The notes under the pieces: model-generated
The model's database searches: none
What the model was told of the DNA's origin: nothing
What the model saw: the letters and a program-made list of their open reading frames with translations, nothing else
Program-made: the position numbers and the translations under genes
In this document: positions 1-5,742 of the stretch, one piece after another
Layout of the letters: each line of letters starts with the position of its first letter
Position numbering within the stretch: the first letter of the stretch is position 1
From: a candidate division WWE3 bacterium CG22_combo_CG10-13_8_21_14_all_39_12
Lineage (GTDB): Bacteria; Patescibacteriota; 4484-211; GCA-002791395
DNA: 8,876 bases
Assembly: GCA_002771355.1 (NCBI GenBank)
Contig: PCSU01000088.1
Location: 5,413-14,288 of the forward strand
Direction of reading: 5' to 3'

Positions 1-1719
1 ACTAACAGCATCAATCATTCCTTGTCTTGAAAGCTTAAGGTTTTGCAATGAAACAGGGTTTTCAATCTGAGGTGTGTTTTCAACAGCAACTCCACCAATA
101 TGCGTTACTACATGGGGTACAGGTACAGAGCCATCCGTTGCAACAATATTTGTTAAATTAAGAACCTGAAGTGGTGTTGCCAATAAATCACCCTGTCCAA
201 TGCTTAAGTGATACGTGTTACCTAAATACCAATCTTCATTTCGAACCTGTTCTTTCCATAAAGGATCAGGCACAAGCCCTGCATTTTCACCTGGAAGATC
301 TATACCTACTCGAGAACCAAAACCAAATGTGCGTAATGCTTCAACCACTCCATTAACCCCCAACCCCTCGATTTCACACCGAACCGTTCCTACTTTACAT
401 TCAGGAGGGTACCCTCCACCAACCTTGTAAAAAAATATGTCTGAACTATTTGCTATTGCACCGGGTAAATCCATCATCCCATGAGGACCTCTTCCCCACG
501 AGTAGGTCCAGTCCGGAAAATCAAACCCATTAATACTAATGACTTGTGGACTCCCCGATATTTGAGTACTAGGCTTTATGACACCCTTTTCAAGTGCCAT
601 CGCTCCAATTGCCATTTTTACCGTTGACCCCGGTGGATATGAACCGCTCAAACCTCTGTTAATAAGTAGCGCCTCTGGGTTTGTTAATACATCAACTACC
701 TCCTTAGAACTACCTGTTGTAAATACATTATTATCATAAGTTGGAAGACTTACCATTGCATAAACCTGACCTGTTCGAACGTTGGTGATAATTGCACTCC
801 CCCCTGTTGAACCAACTTTTGTTATATATTTCTCCATCAACTCAAATAGTTTTTTCTGAACATTTATGTCTATCGAAAGGGTCAGTTCATCTCCTGGAGT
901 AGATTGTGTAACTTCGATCTCCTTGTTTACCTTACCAGTAGCCTCAACCTCAACAACATACTGCCCTACCTCACCACGTAAGTCTGATTCGTATTGATAC
1001 TCTATGCCGGTTTTTCCTACAAATCCCCCAAAAACATATGTACCCGCATCAGAACCATAAAACTCATCGTCTGAAATCTTCCCCGTATATCCTAAAAGTG
1101 AAGACATATACTTACCTTGCGGGTACTGTCTTAACGCACTCTTAACAACGGTAACCCCAACTAATTCATCATAACGAGATTGAATAACAAGTTGTTTTTC
1201 GTGACTAATATTTATTGCAACGACCATTGAGTCAAATAGACGCGTTTGGGCTCTTTTAAAGCCATCTGAAAGCTCCTCAATGGGAATTTCAAGGATATCT
1301 GCAATCTTTTGCTTTATCGATTCAACATCATCTGGTAACTCATTGTAAATAATATGTAATGAATAAGAAGGAACATTTCGTGCCAAAACTTCTCCTGCCC
1401 GATCATAGATTACACCCCGATCGGCTGGAGTGTACCTAGAATAAACCCTATTTCTTTCAGCACGAACGACATACTCCGAACCCTTAACTACCTGAAGAAA
1501 AAAAACCCGCTGCAAAAGGATAAGTACAATAATTCCAATTACTCCATAAAAAACATACATTCTCCACCAGGTAATATCTTCGTGTTCCCCAAAAAGAGAT
1601 CGCATTCCAGACATACCTTCTTTCCAATCATTTGCAGTTGTTGTGGCCTTTCTACTTAACTTACTGCGAACACCTGAAGCAGTGTACATTCCTTCCATGT
1701 ATTCGTCCCCTTGGCTCAT
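1..1719 (-). CDS. mrdA: Penicillin-binding protein 2 (peptidoglycan D,D-transpeptidase), C-terminus cut by window edge
   Basis: Class B PBP that cross-links peptidoglycan during side-wall elongation, working outside the membrane with the MreBCD complex and normally RodA. My translation gives 573 residues with no stop before the left edge. Seen in order: a hydrophilic N-terminal tail of about 50 residues, one membrane anchor (about 51-78), the PBP dimer-domain start with the R-G-x-I-Y-D-R motif at 101-107, and the transpeptidase domain. This carries SxxK as S365-T-V-K368 after Y-P-P-G, and the second motif as S425-S-D427, the SxD form that is usual in PBP2 rather than SxN. The third motif (KTG) and roughly the last 60-80 residues lie beyond base 1. 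The ATG at 1719 is chosen because it overlaps the mreD stop (ATGA) and has a strong Shine-Dalgarno sequence. The cytoplasmic tail is longer than in most PBP2s. FtsI or another class B PBP is less likely given the mreCD context and the SSD motif. Confidence 0.95.
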   Translation of the reverse strand, partial: MSQGDEYMEGMYTASGVRSKLSRKATTTANDWKEGMSGMRSLFGEHEDITWWRMYVFYGVIGIIVLILLQRVFFLQVVKGSEYVVRAERNRVYSRYTPADRGVIYDRAGEVLARNVPSYSLHIIYNELPDDVESIKQKIADILEIPIEELSDGFKRAQTRLFDSMVVAINISHEKQLVIQSRYDELVGVTVVKSALRQYPQGKYMSSLLGYTGKISDDEFYGSDAGTYVFGGFVGKTGIEYQYESDLRGEVGQYVVEVEATGKVNKEIEVTQSTPGDELTLSIDINVQKKLFELMEKYITKVGSTGGSAIITNVRTGQVYAMVSLPTYDNNVFTTGSSKEVVDVLTNPEALLINRGLSGSYPPGSTVKMAIGAMALEKGVIKPSTQISGSPQVISINGFDFPDWTYSWGRGPHGMMDLPGAIANSSDIFFYKVGGGYPPECKVGTVRCEIEGLGVNGVVEALRTFGFGSRVGIDLPGENAGLVPDPLWKEQVRNEDWYLGNTYHLSIGQGDLLATPLQVLNLTNIVATDGSVPVPHVVTHIGGVAVENTPQIENPVSLQNLKLSRQGMIDAVS

Positions 1720-2075
1720 GAAACGAACCCTCCTTGCGTAATGAGAACATAAATTACAACCGAGACAATAAAACTTACAAACCGAGCTACTGTTTTATGG
1801 GTTATCGCATACGTCTCAATCAAATGAATAGATAGTAAACTGAGAATGCTCGCACTCATGTGAAGTCCAAACAGGGAATTTCCCATACTATCAAGAATAA
1901 TCCCTCCAAGAACTGTCATTATGAGCAAATGCCTATGAATAAAATATGGATACACAACCCATACCGAAACAATAAACACAGGAAACACCCATCCAAACAC
2001 AACTAAAAATGGCGCCCAGGCTACCTGAGCAATGCTGAGTAAAAATAATGATAGTAATCCTATATATCGTGTCAT
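1716..2075 (-). CDS. mreD: Rod shape-determining membrane protein MreD (short form)
   Basis: Integral membrane protein of the elongasome that bridges MreC and the peptidoglycan synthases. From the ATG at 2075 it is 119 residues, almost entirely hydrophobic, with about four or five membrane segments (roughly 4-24, 26-45, 50-68, 73-90, 97-113). The family signature appears as G-G-I-I-L-D-S-M-G-N at 57-66 followed by G-L-H at 70-72, resembling the conserved G-x-x-x-D...GLH stretch of MreD. The start at 2075 is preferred over an upstream TTG at 2117 because the ATG overlaps the mreC stop as ATGA, implying translational coupling; no Shine-Dalgarno sequence is present. Its own TGA overlaps the mrdA ATG in the same way. 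Typical MreD proteins have about 160 residues, so this is a compact version. The call rests on context plus the motif. Confidence 0.85.
   Translation of the reverse strand: MTRYIGLLSLFLLSIAQVAWAPFLVVFGWVFPVFIVSVWVVYPYFIHRHLLIMTVLGGIILDSMGNSLFGLHMSASILSLLSIHLIETYAITHKTVARFVSFIVSVVIYVLITQGGFVS
1728..1735 (-). promoter_or_regulatory. Strong Shine-Dalgarno sequence for mrdA
   Basis: The minus strand reads AAGGAGGG followed by an 8-base spacer and the ATG at 1719. It lies inside the 3' end of mreD. It fixes the mrdA start and is the only strong ribosome binding site I see in the window; the other genes have none. Confidence 0.85.
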
Positions 2076-2860
2076 GGTGTGATAATAAATACTGAACGCA
2101 CTGTCTGTAGATCCCAACTTGTTGATAATGATGCTGACTTAAATAACTCTGTATCTGTAGAATTGACCGATTCAATAACTCCAATTATCAAGCCACGTGG
2201 GTATGTTCCTCCTTCGCCTGATGTTATAACAACATCCCCTTTTTGAATCCCCTCTTCCTGAAGAACTTCTGTTAATGCAATTCTGTTATTAAAACGACCA
2301 ATCGATAAACCATTGACTGCAATCGCCTCCCCTTGTTGTACATATGAAGGTACCCTGCTATTTACCGAAACAAGAGGTAACACATACGACTGGGACTCTG
2401 ATACATGGGTAATGCGACCAATAAGTTGATCACCAACAAGTACAACCAGCCCAACAGTTACATTATCTCTTGACCCTTTATCCAAAATAAGAACAATATC
2501 ATTCCCTTGATGTAAAGCACCTACACTCTGGGCAAGAATTCTTTGAGATACCCGAACCCCTTGAACACTCAACTGATCTCGCAATACTCTGTTCTCTGCA
2601 ATAAGATCACTTTGGGAAACTAGCTGTGCACGCATACTGTCATTTTCGTTCTGAAGTGCCATATTTTTACTATGTACATATGGCAACTCAACGACAAAAG
2701 AAATTGCATCATGTACCGTAAACCCAATGGTATACAAACCCAAACTAATTGGCTCAACTACCGGTTGAACAATTGTACGTACTGCACCCAAACCAATTAC
2801 TTGGTCAAAAGACATTAATGTAAATGAAAGTAACAAACTAAAGATATACCACCTTTTCAT
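2072..2860 (-). CDS. mreC: Rod shape-determining protein MreC
   Basis: Bitopic membrane protein whose extracytoplasmic domain organises PBP2 during cell elongation. It has 262 residues, close to the usual 270-300. Seen: a short N-terminal membrane anchor (about 4-24), a coiled-coil-like segment rich in N, Q, E and L (about 63-100), then the two beta-barrel subdomains (about 103-262). The family's characteristic stretch G-D-V-V-I-T-S-G-E-G-G-T-Y-P-R-G-L is at 208-224. It is the first gene of the mreC-mreD-mrdA operon and starts 6 bases after a perfect -10 box, so its mRNA is probably leaderless. Its TGA overlaps the mreD ATG. mreB lies upstream in the opposite direction rather than at the head of this operon. 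Confidence 0.95.
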   Translation of the reverse strand: MKRWYIFSLLLSFTLMSFDQVIGLGAVRTIVQPVVEPISLGLYTIGFTVHDAISFVVELPYVHSKNMALQNENDSMRAQLVSQSDLIAENRVLRDQLSVQGVRVSQRILAQSVGALHQGNDIVLILDKGSRDNVTVGLVVLVGDQLIGRITHVSESQSYVLPLVSVNSRVPSYVQQGEAIAVNGLSIGRFNNRIALTEVLQEEGIQKGDVVITSGEGGTYPRGLIIGVIESVNSTDTELFKSASLSTSWDLQTVRSVFIITP

Positions 2861-2866
2861 AGGTCT

Positions 2867-2872
2867 ATTATA
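2867..2872 (-). promoter_or_regulatory. -10 box for the mreC operon
   Basis: The minus strand reads TATAAT with exactly 6 bases between it and the mreC ATG. With standard sigma-70 geometry, transcription would start on the A of the ATG. No good -35 box is seen at 16-18 bases. The hexamer TGACTA abuts the -10 box on its upstream side. Confidence 0.65.
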
Positions 2873-2993
2873 TAGTCAGAAACCATGCCCACCTAATGCA
2901 ATAACCTGACAGTTTATTTGACTACCACTACAGCAAATTTTAGTCACTTTACAAAAAACATGCATAGCTACTCACGTATTTTTGCTCAATCCC

Positions 2994-3002
2994 TGCTATA
3001 AT
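2994..3002 (+). promoter_or_regulatory. Extended -10 promoter for mreB-fmt
   Basis: TGC-TATAAT is a canonical extended -10 element (TGn plus a perfect hexamer), which explains why no -35 box is needed. It ends 11 bases before the mreB ATG, so the mRNA leader would be only about 4-5 bases and contains no Shine-Dalgarno sequence. Confidence 0.7.
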
Positions 3003-3013
3003 CTTGACAGATT

Positions 3014-4069
3014 ATGGCTATCAACCTTTCCGACAAACTGTGGCGATACATCGCCCACGATATTGCAATTGATCTTGGAACAGCAAATACACTTGTACAC
3101 GTCATGGGTAAAGGTGTTGTTATTCGCGAGCCCTCTACCGTTGCTATTCATAAAAAAACAAAAGCTATTCTTGCGGTTGGAACTGAAGCAAGGAATATGG
3201 TTGGTAAAACCCCCGCATCAATAATTGCAGTTCGACCCCTTCATGATGGTGTAATTTCCGATTTTGATGTTGCAGAAGCTATGCTCAAATACTTTATTAG
3301 AAAGGTACATACATCACACTCACTTCTTGATATCAAAATTCCACGCCCACGGGTGGCTATAGGAATCCCATCAGGGGTTACTGAAGTTGAAAGAAAAGCA
3401 GTTGTTGATGCAGCAACACGAGGTGGTGCCAGAAAAGTGTACTTGATTGAGGAACCTATGGCTGCTGCAATTGGAGCAAACCTACCAATCAATGAGGCAA
3501 CTGGAAGTATGGTTGTTGATATTGGCGGTGGAACATCAGAGGTTGCCGTTGTCAGTCTTGGTGGCATTGTAACAAGCCGATCAGTTCGGGTTGCAGGTGA
3601 TGAATTCGATGAGGCTATTATTGAATGGGTCAAAGTTAATCACAATATACTCATTGGAGAACGAACAGCTGAAGAGGCAAAGATGGCTATTGGTTCCGCA
3701 CTACCTGTTGAAGATGGTGATGTAAAGGAATTTAATGTCCGTGGACGAGACTTACGAACAGGCCTTCCCAAAGAAATAACACTTACAGAAAACGATCTCG
3801 CCGAGGCTTTAAATACACCTCTAAAACTCATTGTTGAAAATATAAAAGACACAGTAGAAGAAACTCCTCCTGAAATTCTATCAGATTTATTTTTGCAAGG
3901 ACTTGTGTTAACTGGTGGCGGTGCCCTTATAAAACGTCTCGACAAACGTATTGCAAACGAAACAAAAATGCCTGTTATGGTTGATCAAGATGCACTAACA
4001 ACGGTAGTTCGTGGATGTGGTATGGCTCTTGAGAATATTGATCTTCTTAACAAGGTAAAGATTGCTTAG
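3014..4069 (+). CDS. mreB: Rod shape-determining protein MreB (bacterial actin)
   Basis: Actin-like ATPase that forms membrane-bound filaments on the inner face of the membrane and directs side-wall peptidoglycan synthesis. Its 351 residues match the family's usual 335-350. Seen: phosphate loop 1 as D20-L-G-T-A-N-T26, E146-E-P in the connecting region, phosphate loop 2 as D169-I-G-G-G-T-S-E176, and the adenosine motif T300-G-G-G-A304. The first 15 residues, including L-S-D-K-L-W-R-Y-I, look amphipathic and probably serve as the membrane-targeting helix. The ATG at 3014 follows an extended -10 promoter at a near-leaderless distance. Unlike the classical mreBCD operon, the gene points away from mreC and leads into fmt, 10 bases downstream. 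Nothing suggests loss of ATPase function. Confidence 0.98.
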   Translation: MAINLSDKLWRYIAHDIAIDLGTANTLVHVMGKGVVIREPSTVAIHKKTKAILAVGTEARNMVGKTPASIIAVRPLHDGVISDFDVAEAMLKYFIRKVHTSHSLLDIKIPRPRVAIGIPSGVTEVERKAVVDAATRGGARKVYLIEEPMAAAIGANLPINEATGSMVVDIGGGTSEVAVVSLGGIVTSRSVRVAGDEFDEAIIEWVKVNHNILIGERTAEEAKMAIGSALPVEDGDVKEFNVRGRDLRTGLPKEITLTENDLAEALNTPLKLIVENIKDTVEETPPEILSDLFLQGLVLTGGGALIKRLDKRIANETKMPVMVDQDALTTVVRGCGMALENIDLLNKVKIA

Positions 4070-4079
4070 ATACATTACT

Positions 4080-4955
4080 ATGAGAATTATTTTTTTTGGG
4101 ACTGACTACTACTCTACCCTTGCACTCAATTATCTCCTGTCTCACGATGCTCAAGTAATTGGTATTGTTACTGGTACAAAAAAAGGATCCCTACCTTTTG
4201 AGTATGAATCGGTACATGACATTGCAACAAAAAACAATATCCCAACTATTCATGTTGGTTCAAAAACCGATCTCATTAACTCAAAAGAAACCATACAATC
4301 ATGGACCGGTACTATTGGGTTTGTATCTTCTTTTGGAGTAATTATCCCACGAGAAATATTTGAAATTCCAATCTATGGAACTCTTAACCTTCATCCATCT
4401 CTGCTACCAGCATACCGAGGTCCAAGCCCTATGGAACAAACAATTCTTGATCAACAAACTCGCACCGGTGTAACTATCATGAGAATTGATACTGGCGTTG
4501 ACACCGGAAACATCATCGATCAGAAACAGGAAAGTGTGCTTGAAACCGATACTACCCTTTCACTAGCCCAGAAACTGTATCCTATTGGGACCCAAATGTT
4601 TATAGATCAACTATCAAAACACCCTCACGGAGATTTTAATGAAAACCCACAAATTAATGATAGTGCAACCATAACTTCACGCTATACCAAAAACGATGCT
4701 CGTATTGTCTGGAATACAACAGCACAAAACATATCGGCACTGGTACGGGCATATTATCCAAAACCGCTAGCCTGGACTACACTTTCTGAACTGGTTTCAC
4801 ACTTTTCCAACAAAGGTGTTAAAAATGATTCTATTGAAAAACGAGTAATCATACATAATGGTATTGTTGAAAATGACATGTTTACTCCATCACATGTTCA
4901 ACTGGAGGGGAAAAATATTATTGACTGGAAAACATTTAGAAATGGCTATTTATAA
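4080..4955 (+). CDS. fmt: Methionyl-tRNA formyltransferase
   Basis: Transfers a formyl group from 10-formyltetrahydrofolate to initiator Met-tRNA in the cytoplasm. The N-terminal Rossmann-like hydrolase domain begins M-R-I-I-F-F-G-T. The folate and catalytic motif is L-N103-L-H105-P followed by S-L-L-P-A-Y-R-G (107-114), and the third catalytic residue is D141 in the D-T-G at 141-143. The C-terminal tRNA-binding domain starts near 200, with N-x-x-x-L-V-R-A-Y-Y-P-K-P-L at 217-230. From the ATG at 4080 it has 291 residues, a little below the usual 305-320. An in-frame TTG at 4062 would overlap mreB and only adds six unconserved residues, so 4080 is preferred. No Shine-Dalgarno sequence is visible. 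It follows mreB by 10 bases and is probably read from the mreB promoter. An arginyl or sugar-nucleotide formyltransferase with the same domain is less likely given the C-terminal domain. Confidence 0.9.
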   Translation: MRIIFFGTDYYSTLALNYLLSHDAQVIGIVTGTKKGSLPFEYESVHDIATKNNIPTIHVGSKTDLINSKETIQSWTGTIGFVSSFGVIIPREIFEIPIYGTLNLHPSLLPAYRGPSPMEQTILDQQTRTGVTIMRIDTGVDTGNIIDQKQESVLETDTTLSLAQKLYPIGTQMFIDQLSKHPHGDFNENPQINDSATITSRYTKNDARIVWNTTAQNISALVRAYYPKPLAWTTLSELVSHFSNKGVKNDSIEKRVIIHNGIVENDMFTPSHVQLEGKNIIDWKTFRNGYL

Positions 4956-4989
4956 GTGTTTTTACATATGTGAACCCGTAAAGACACAC

Positions 4990-5000
4990 TAATTACGCAT
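4990..5000 (+). repeat. Direct repeat TAATTACGCAT, copy 1
   Basis: An exact 11-base match to 5084-5094. The stretch 4956-5076 otherwise shows no gene, promoter or terminator that I can support; ACATATGT at about 4966-4973 is a short palindrome without a U-run, so I see no clear terminator for fmt. Confidence 0.6.
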
Positions 5001-5076
5001 CATAAAAATCACCGCTCTAAAAGCCTAAACCAACGTCGCACATATATTCCTTTGCCCCTTAAGTAAAAACCGTTCC

Positions 5077-5105
5077 TTGACCATAATTACGCATAATCAT
5101 ATATT
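5077..5105 (+). promoter_or_regulatory. Sigma-70-type promoter for the candidate RNA
   Basis: TTGACC (5077-5082), a 17-base spacer, then TATATT (5100-5105). Spacing is ideal and each hexamer deviates by one base from consensus. Predicted transcription start is about 5112. No protein gene of normal size follows, and a terminator ends the unit at 5376. Confidence 0.65.
5084..5094 (+). repeat. Direct repeat TAATTACGCAT, copy 2, within an inverted repeat over a promoter
   Basis: The second copy sits in the spacer of the promoter at 5077-5105. Part of it, TACGCAT at 5088-5094, is mirrored by ATGCGTA at 5116-5122; inside that pair, ATAATCA and TGATTAT mirror each other around TATAT. The nested inverted repeat spans the -10 box, as an operator would. 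Confidence 0.55.
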
Positions 5106-5111
5106 GATTAT

Positions 5112-5376
5112 GGTAATGCGTATGAAGGTTAGCACATCGAAAATCCTGCTGGATTTCGCGAACAATGTATTCGTACGATTTTGTCCGTCGTATTTGATAA
5201 TACGGGAAAACTATATCTAAGCATTCTTTGGAATACTTATGCGTTTACCCACCTTGCCATATCGGGGCAAAACATGAATACTCAGTGTAAAAACTGCTGC
5301 GGTTCGGCGGGATGAATTTATCTTTACTGGTACCGTCACATGACGGTATGACACCCACCACATGGTGGGTGTTTTT
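5112..5376 (+). ncRNA. Candidate structured non-coding RNA of about 265 nt, family not recognised
   Basis: A transcription unit defined by a good promoter upstream and an intrinsic terminator downstream, with no ORF longer than 36 codons. Local hairpins that I can draw: 5138-5146 with 5151-5158 (8 bp, one bulged A, loop TGCT); 5189-5194 with 5199-5204 (loop TGAT); 5219-5226 with 5231-5238 (one mismatch); 5254-5258 with 5266-5270; 5331-5337 with 5342-5348 (7 bp, loop ACAT); and the terminator at 5351-5372, also with loop ACAT. I looked for and did not find the diagnostic sequences of tmRNA, RNase P RNA or SRP RNA. 6S RNA cannot be excluded because its sequence is poorly conserved. The alternative is a leaderless mRNA for a 34-36 residue peptide starting at 5110 or 5116 and ending at 5220, which would leave the last 150 bases unexplained. 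Confidence 0.42.
5351..5376 (+). terminator. Rho-independent terminator
   Basis: Perfect 9-bp stem (ACACCCACC, 5351-5359, with GGTGGGTGT, 5364-5372), loop ACAT, then a T-run ending at 5376. It is preceded 2 bases upstream by another 7-bp hairpin with the same ACAT loop. It is the clearest terminator in the window. Confidence 0.88.
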
Positions 5377-5389
5377 ATATCAATGTCTG

Positions 5390-5418
5390 TTGGTTCATTC
5401 GCACGTATACGTTACAAT
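5390..5418 (+). promoter_or_regulatory. Promoter reading toward tRNA-Thr, with a palindrome in the spacer
   Basis: TTGGTT (5390-5395), a 17-base spacer, then TACAAT (5413-5418). The spacer contains the perfect palindrome ACGTATACGT (5403-5412), abutting the -10 box, which could bind a regulator. Predicted start is about 5425, giving a leader of about 200 bases before tRNA-Thr. The first bases of that leader (CTCGTA, 5423-5428) can pair with TACGAG at 5464-5469. Confidence 0.6.
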
Positions 5419-5496
5419 ATCCCTCGTACATACTGGCTGGATGAAACATGCGTGAAAACAAATTACGAGTGAGAACCAAATGTTTCGAAAAAAGTG

Positions 5497-5517
5497 GAGT
5501 TTTGTAATCAAATACTC
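5497..5517 (+). repeat. GAGT/ACTC hairpin repeat, copy R1
   Basis: Foot GAGT pairs with ACTC (5514-5517); upper stem TTTG pairs with CAAA; loop TAAT; one unpaired T at 5513 on the 3' side. It is followed by CAC and then a second small palindrome, TTTTC-C-GAAAA (5521-5531). It lies in the leader upstream of tRNA-Thr. Confidence 0.65.
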
Positions 5518-5573
5518 ACGTTTTCCGAAAAGAAGATTTAGGTAAGAACCTTAGAAAAGGAAAAAAGAAAGTT

Positions 5574-5595
5574 GAGTTTTCCGAAGGAAATACTC
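5574..5595 (+). repeat. GAGT/ACTC hairpin repeat, copy R2
   Basis: Same foot (GAGT with ACTC) and same unpaired T (5591) as R1, but the upper stem is TTTCC with GGAAA and the loop is GAA. Both strands of the stem changed relative to R1 while pairing was kept. The 10-mer GTTTTCCGAA (5576-5585) also occurs at 5520-5529. The stretch between R1 and R2 is purine-rich. Confidence 0.7.
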
Positions 5596-5598
5596 ATA

Positions 5599-5624
5599 CA
5601 AACTAAATGTATACATTTAGTTTG
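5599..5624. repeat. 26-bp perfect palindrome abutting tRNA-Thr
   Basis: Every base from 5599 to 5611 is complementary to its partner from 5624 back to 5612, with centre GTATAC. The palindrome ends exactly one base before the first base of tRNA-Thr. It contains TATACA (5610-5615), a plausible -10 box 9 bases from the tRNA, so it may be an operator over a tRNA promoter. It could instead form a hairpin that guides 5' processing of the tRNA precursor. It has no T-run and is not a terminator. Confidence 0.85.
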
Positions 5625-5701
5625 GCCGCCTTAGCTCAGTTGGTTAGAGCGACGGTTTTGTAAACCGTAGGTCCGGAGTTCGAATCTCCGAGGCGGCTCC
5701 A
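5625..5701 (+). tRNA. tRNA-Thr (anticodon UGU)
   Basis: Full cloverleaf: acceptor GCCGCCT with AGGCGGC (7 bp), D-stem GCTC with GAGC, anticodon stem ACGGT with ACCGT and loop TTTGTAA giving anticodon TGT, a 5-base variable loop, and T-stem CGGAG with CTCCG and loop TTCGAAT. The discriminator is T5698 and CCA is encoded at 5699-5701. It is 77 bases long. A PlsC-like gene starts 41 bases downstream on the same strand and may share its transcript. Confidence 0.97.
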
Positions 5702-5742
5702 GAAGAAAAAATAATTCAAATATTTTTAGCACTTCAGAAATC

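Larger units (their letters stand above)
2861..3013. promoter_or_regulatory. Divergent mreC/mreB control region
   Basis: This 153-base gap between divergent genes holds both -10 boxes. The hexamer TAGTCA or its complement occurs three times: 2873-2878, 2919-2924 (inverted) and 2941-2946. The last two form an inverted repeat with a 16-base spacer. This could be an operator shared by both directions, but six-base words are weak evidence. Confidence 0.4.

Noticed and set aside
171..430. Plus-strand open frames of 61 and 71 codons
   Set aside because: They lie antisense inside mrdA, show no motif, and the mrdA frame is strongly supported by its PBP motifs.
2076..2117. Upstream TTG start for mreD giving 133 residues
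   Set aside because: The extra 14 residues are inside mreC, hydrophilic and unlike MreD; the ATGA overlap at 2075 is the natural start.
3241..3945. Minus-strand open frames of 130 and 101 codons
   Set aside because: Both are antisense shadows of mreB, low-complexity Ser/Thr/Pro-rich translations without recognisable domains or start signals.
5497..5595. CRISPR array
   Set aside because: Only two hairpin copies, unequal and without regular spacers; the third copy is inverted 2.7 kb away, and no cas gene is present.
4956..5624. tmRNA, RNase P RNA or SRP RNA in the gene-free stretch
   Set aside because: I searched by eye for tRNA-like ends with a tag frame, the GAAAGTCC-type RNase P core and the SRP tetraloop/internal-loop core and found none.
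5425..5624. T-box riboswitch in the leader before tRNA-Thr
   Set aside because: No T-box core sequence or terminator/antiterminator pair is present, and the downstream gene is the tRNA itself rather than a synthetase or amino acid gene.
5574..5624. R2 or the 26-bp palindrome as an intrinsic terminator
   Set aside because: Neither is followed by a T-run on the plus strand, and the palindrome leads directly into tRNA-Thr.
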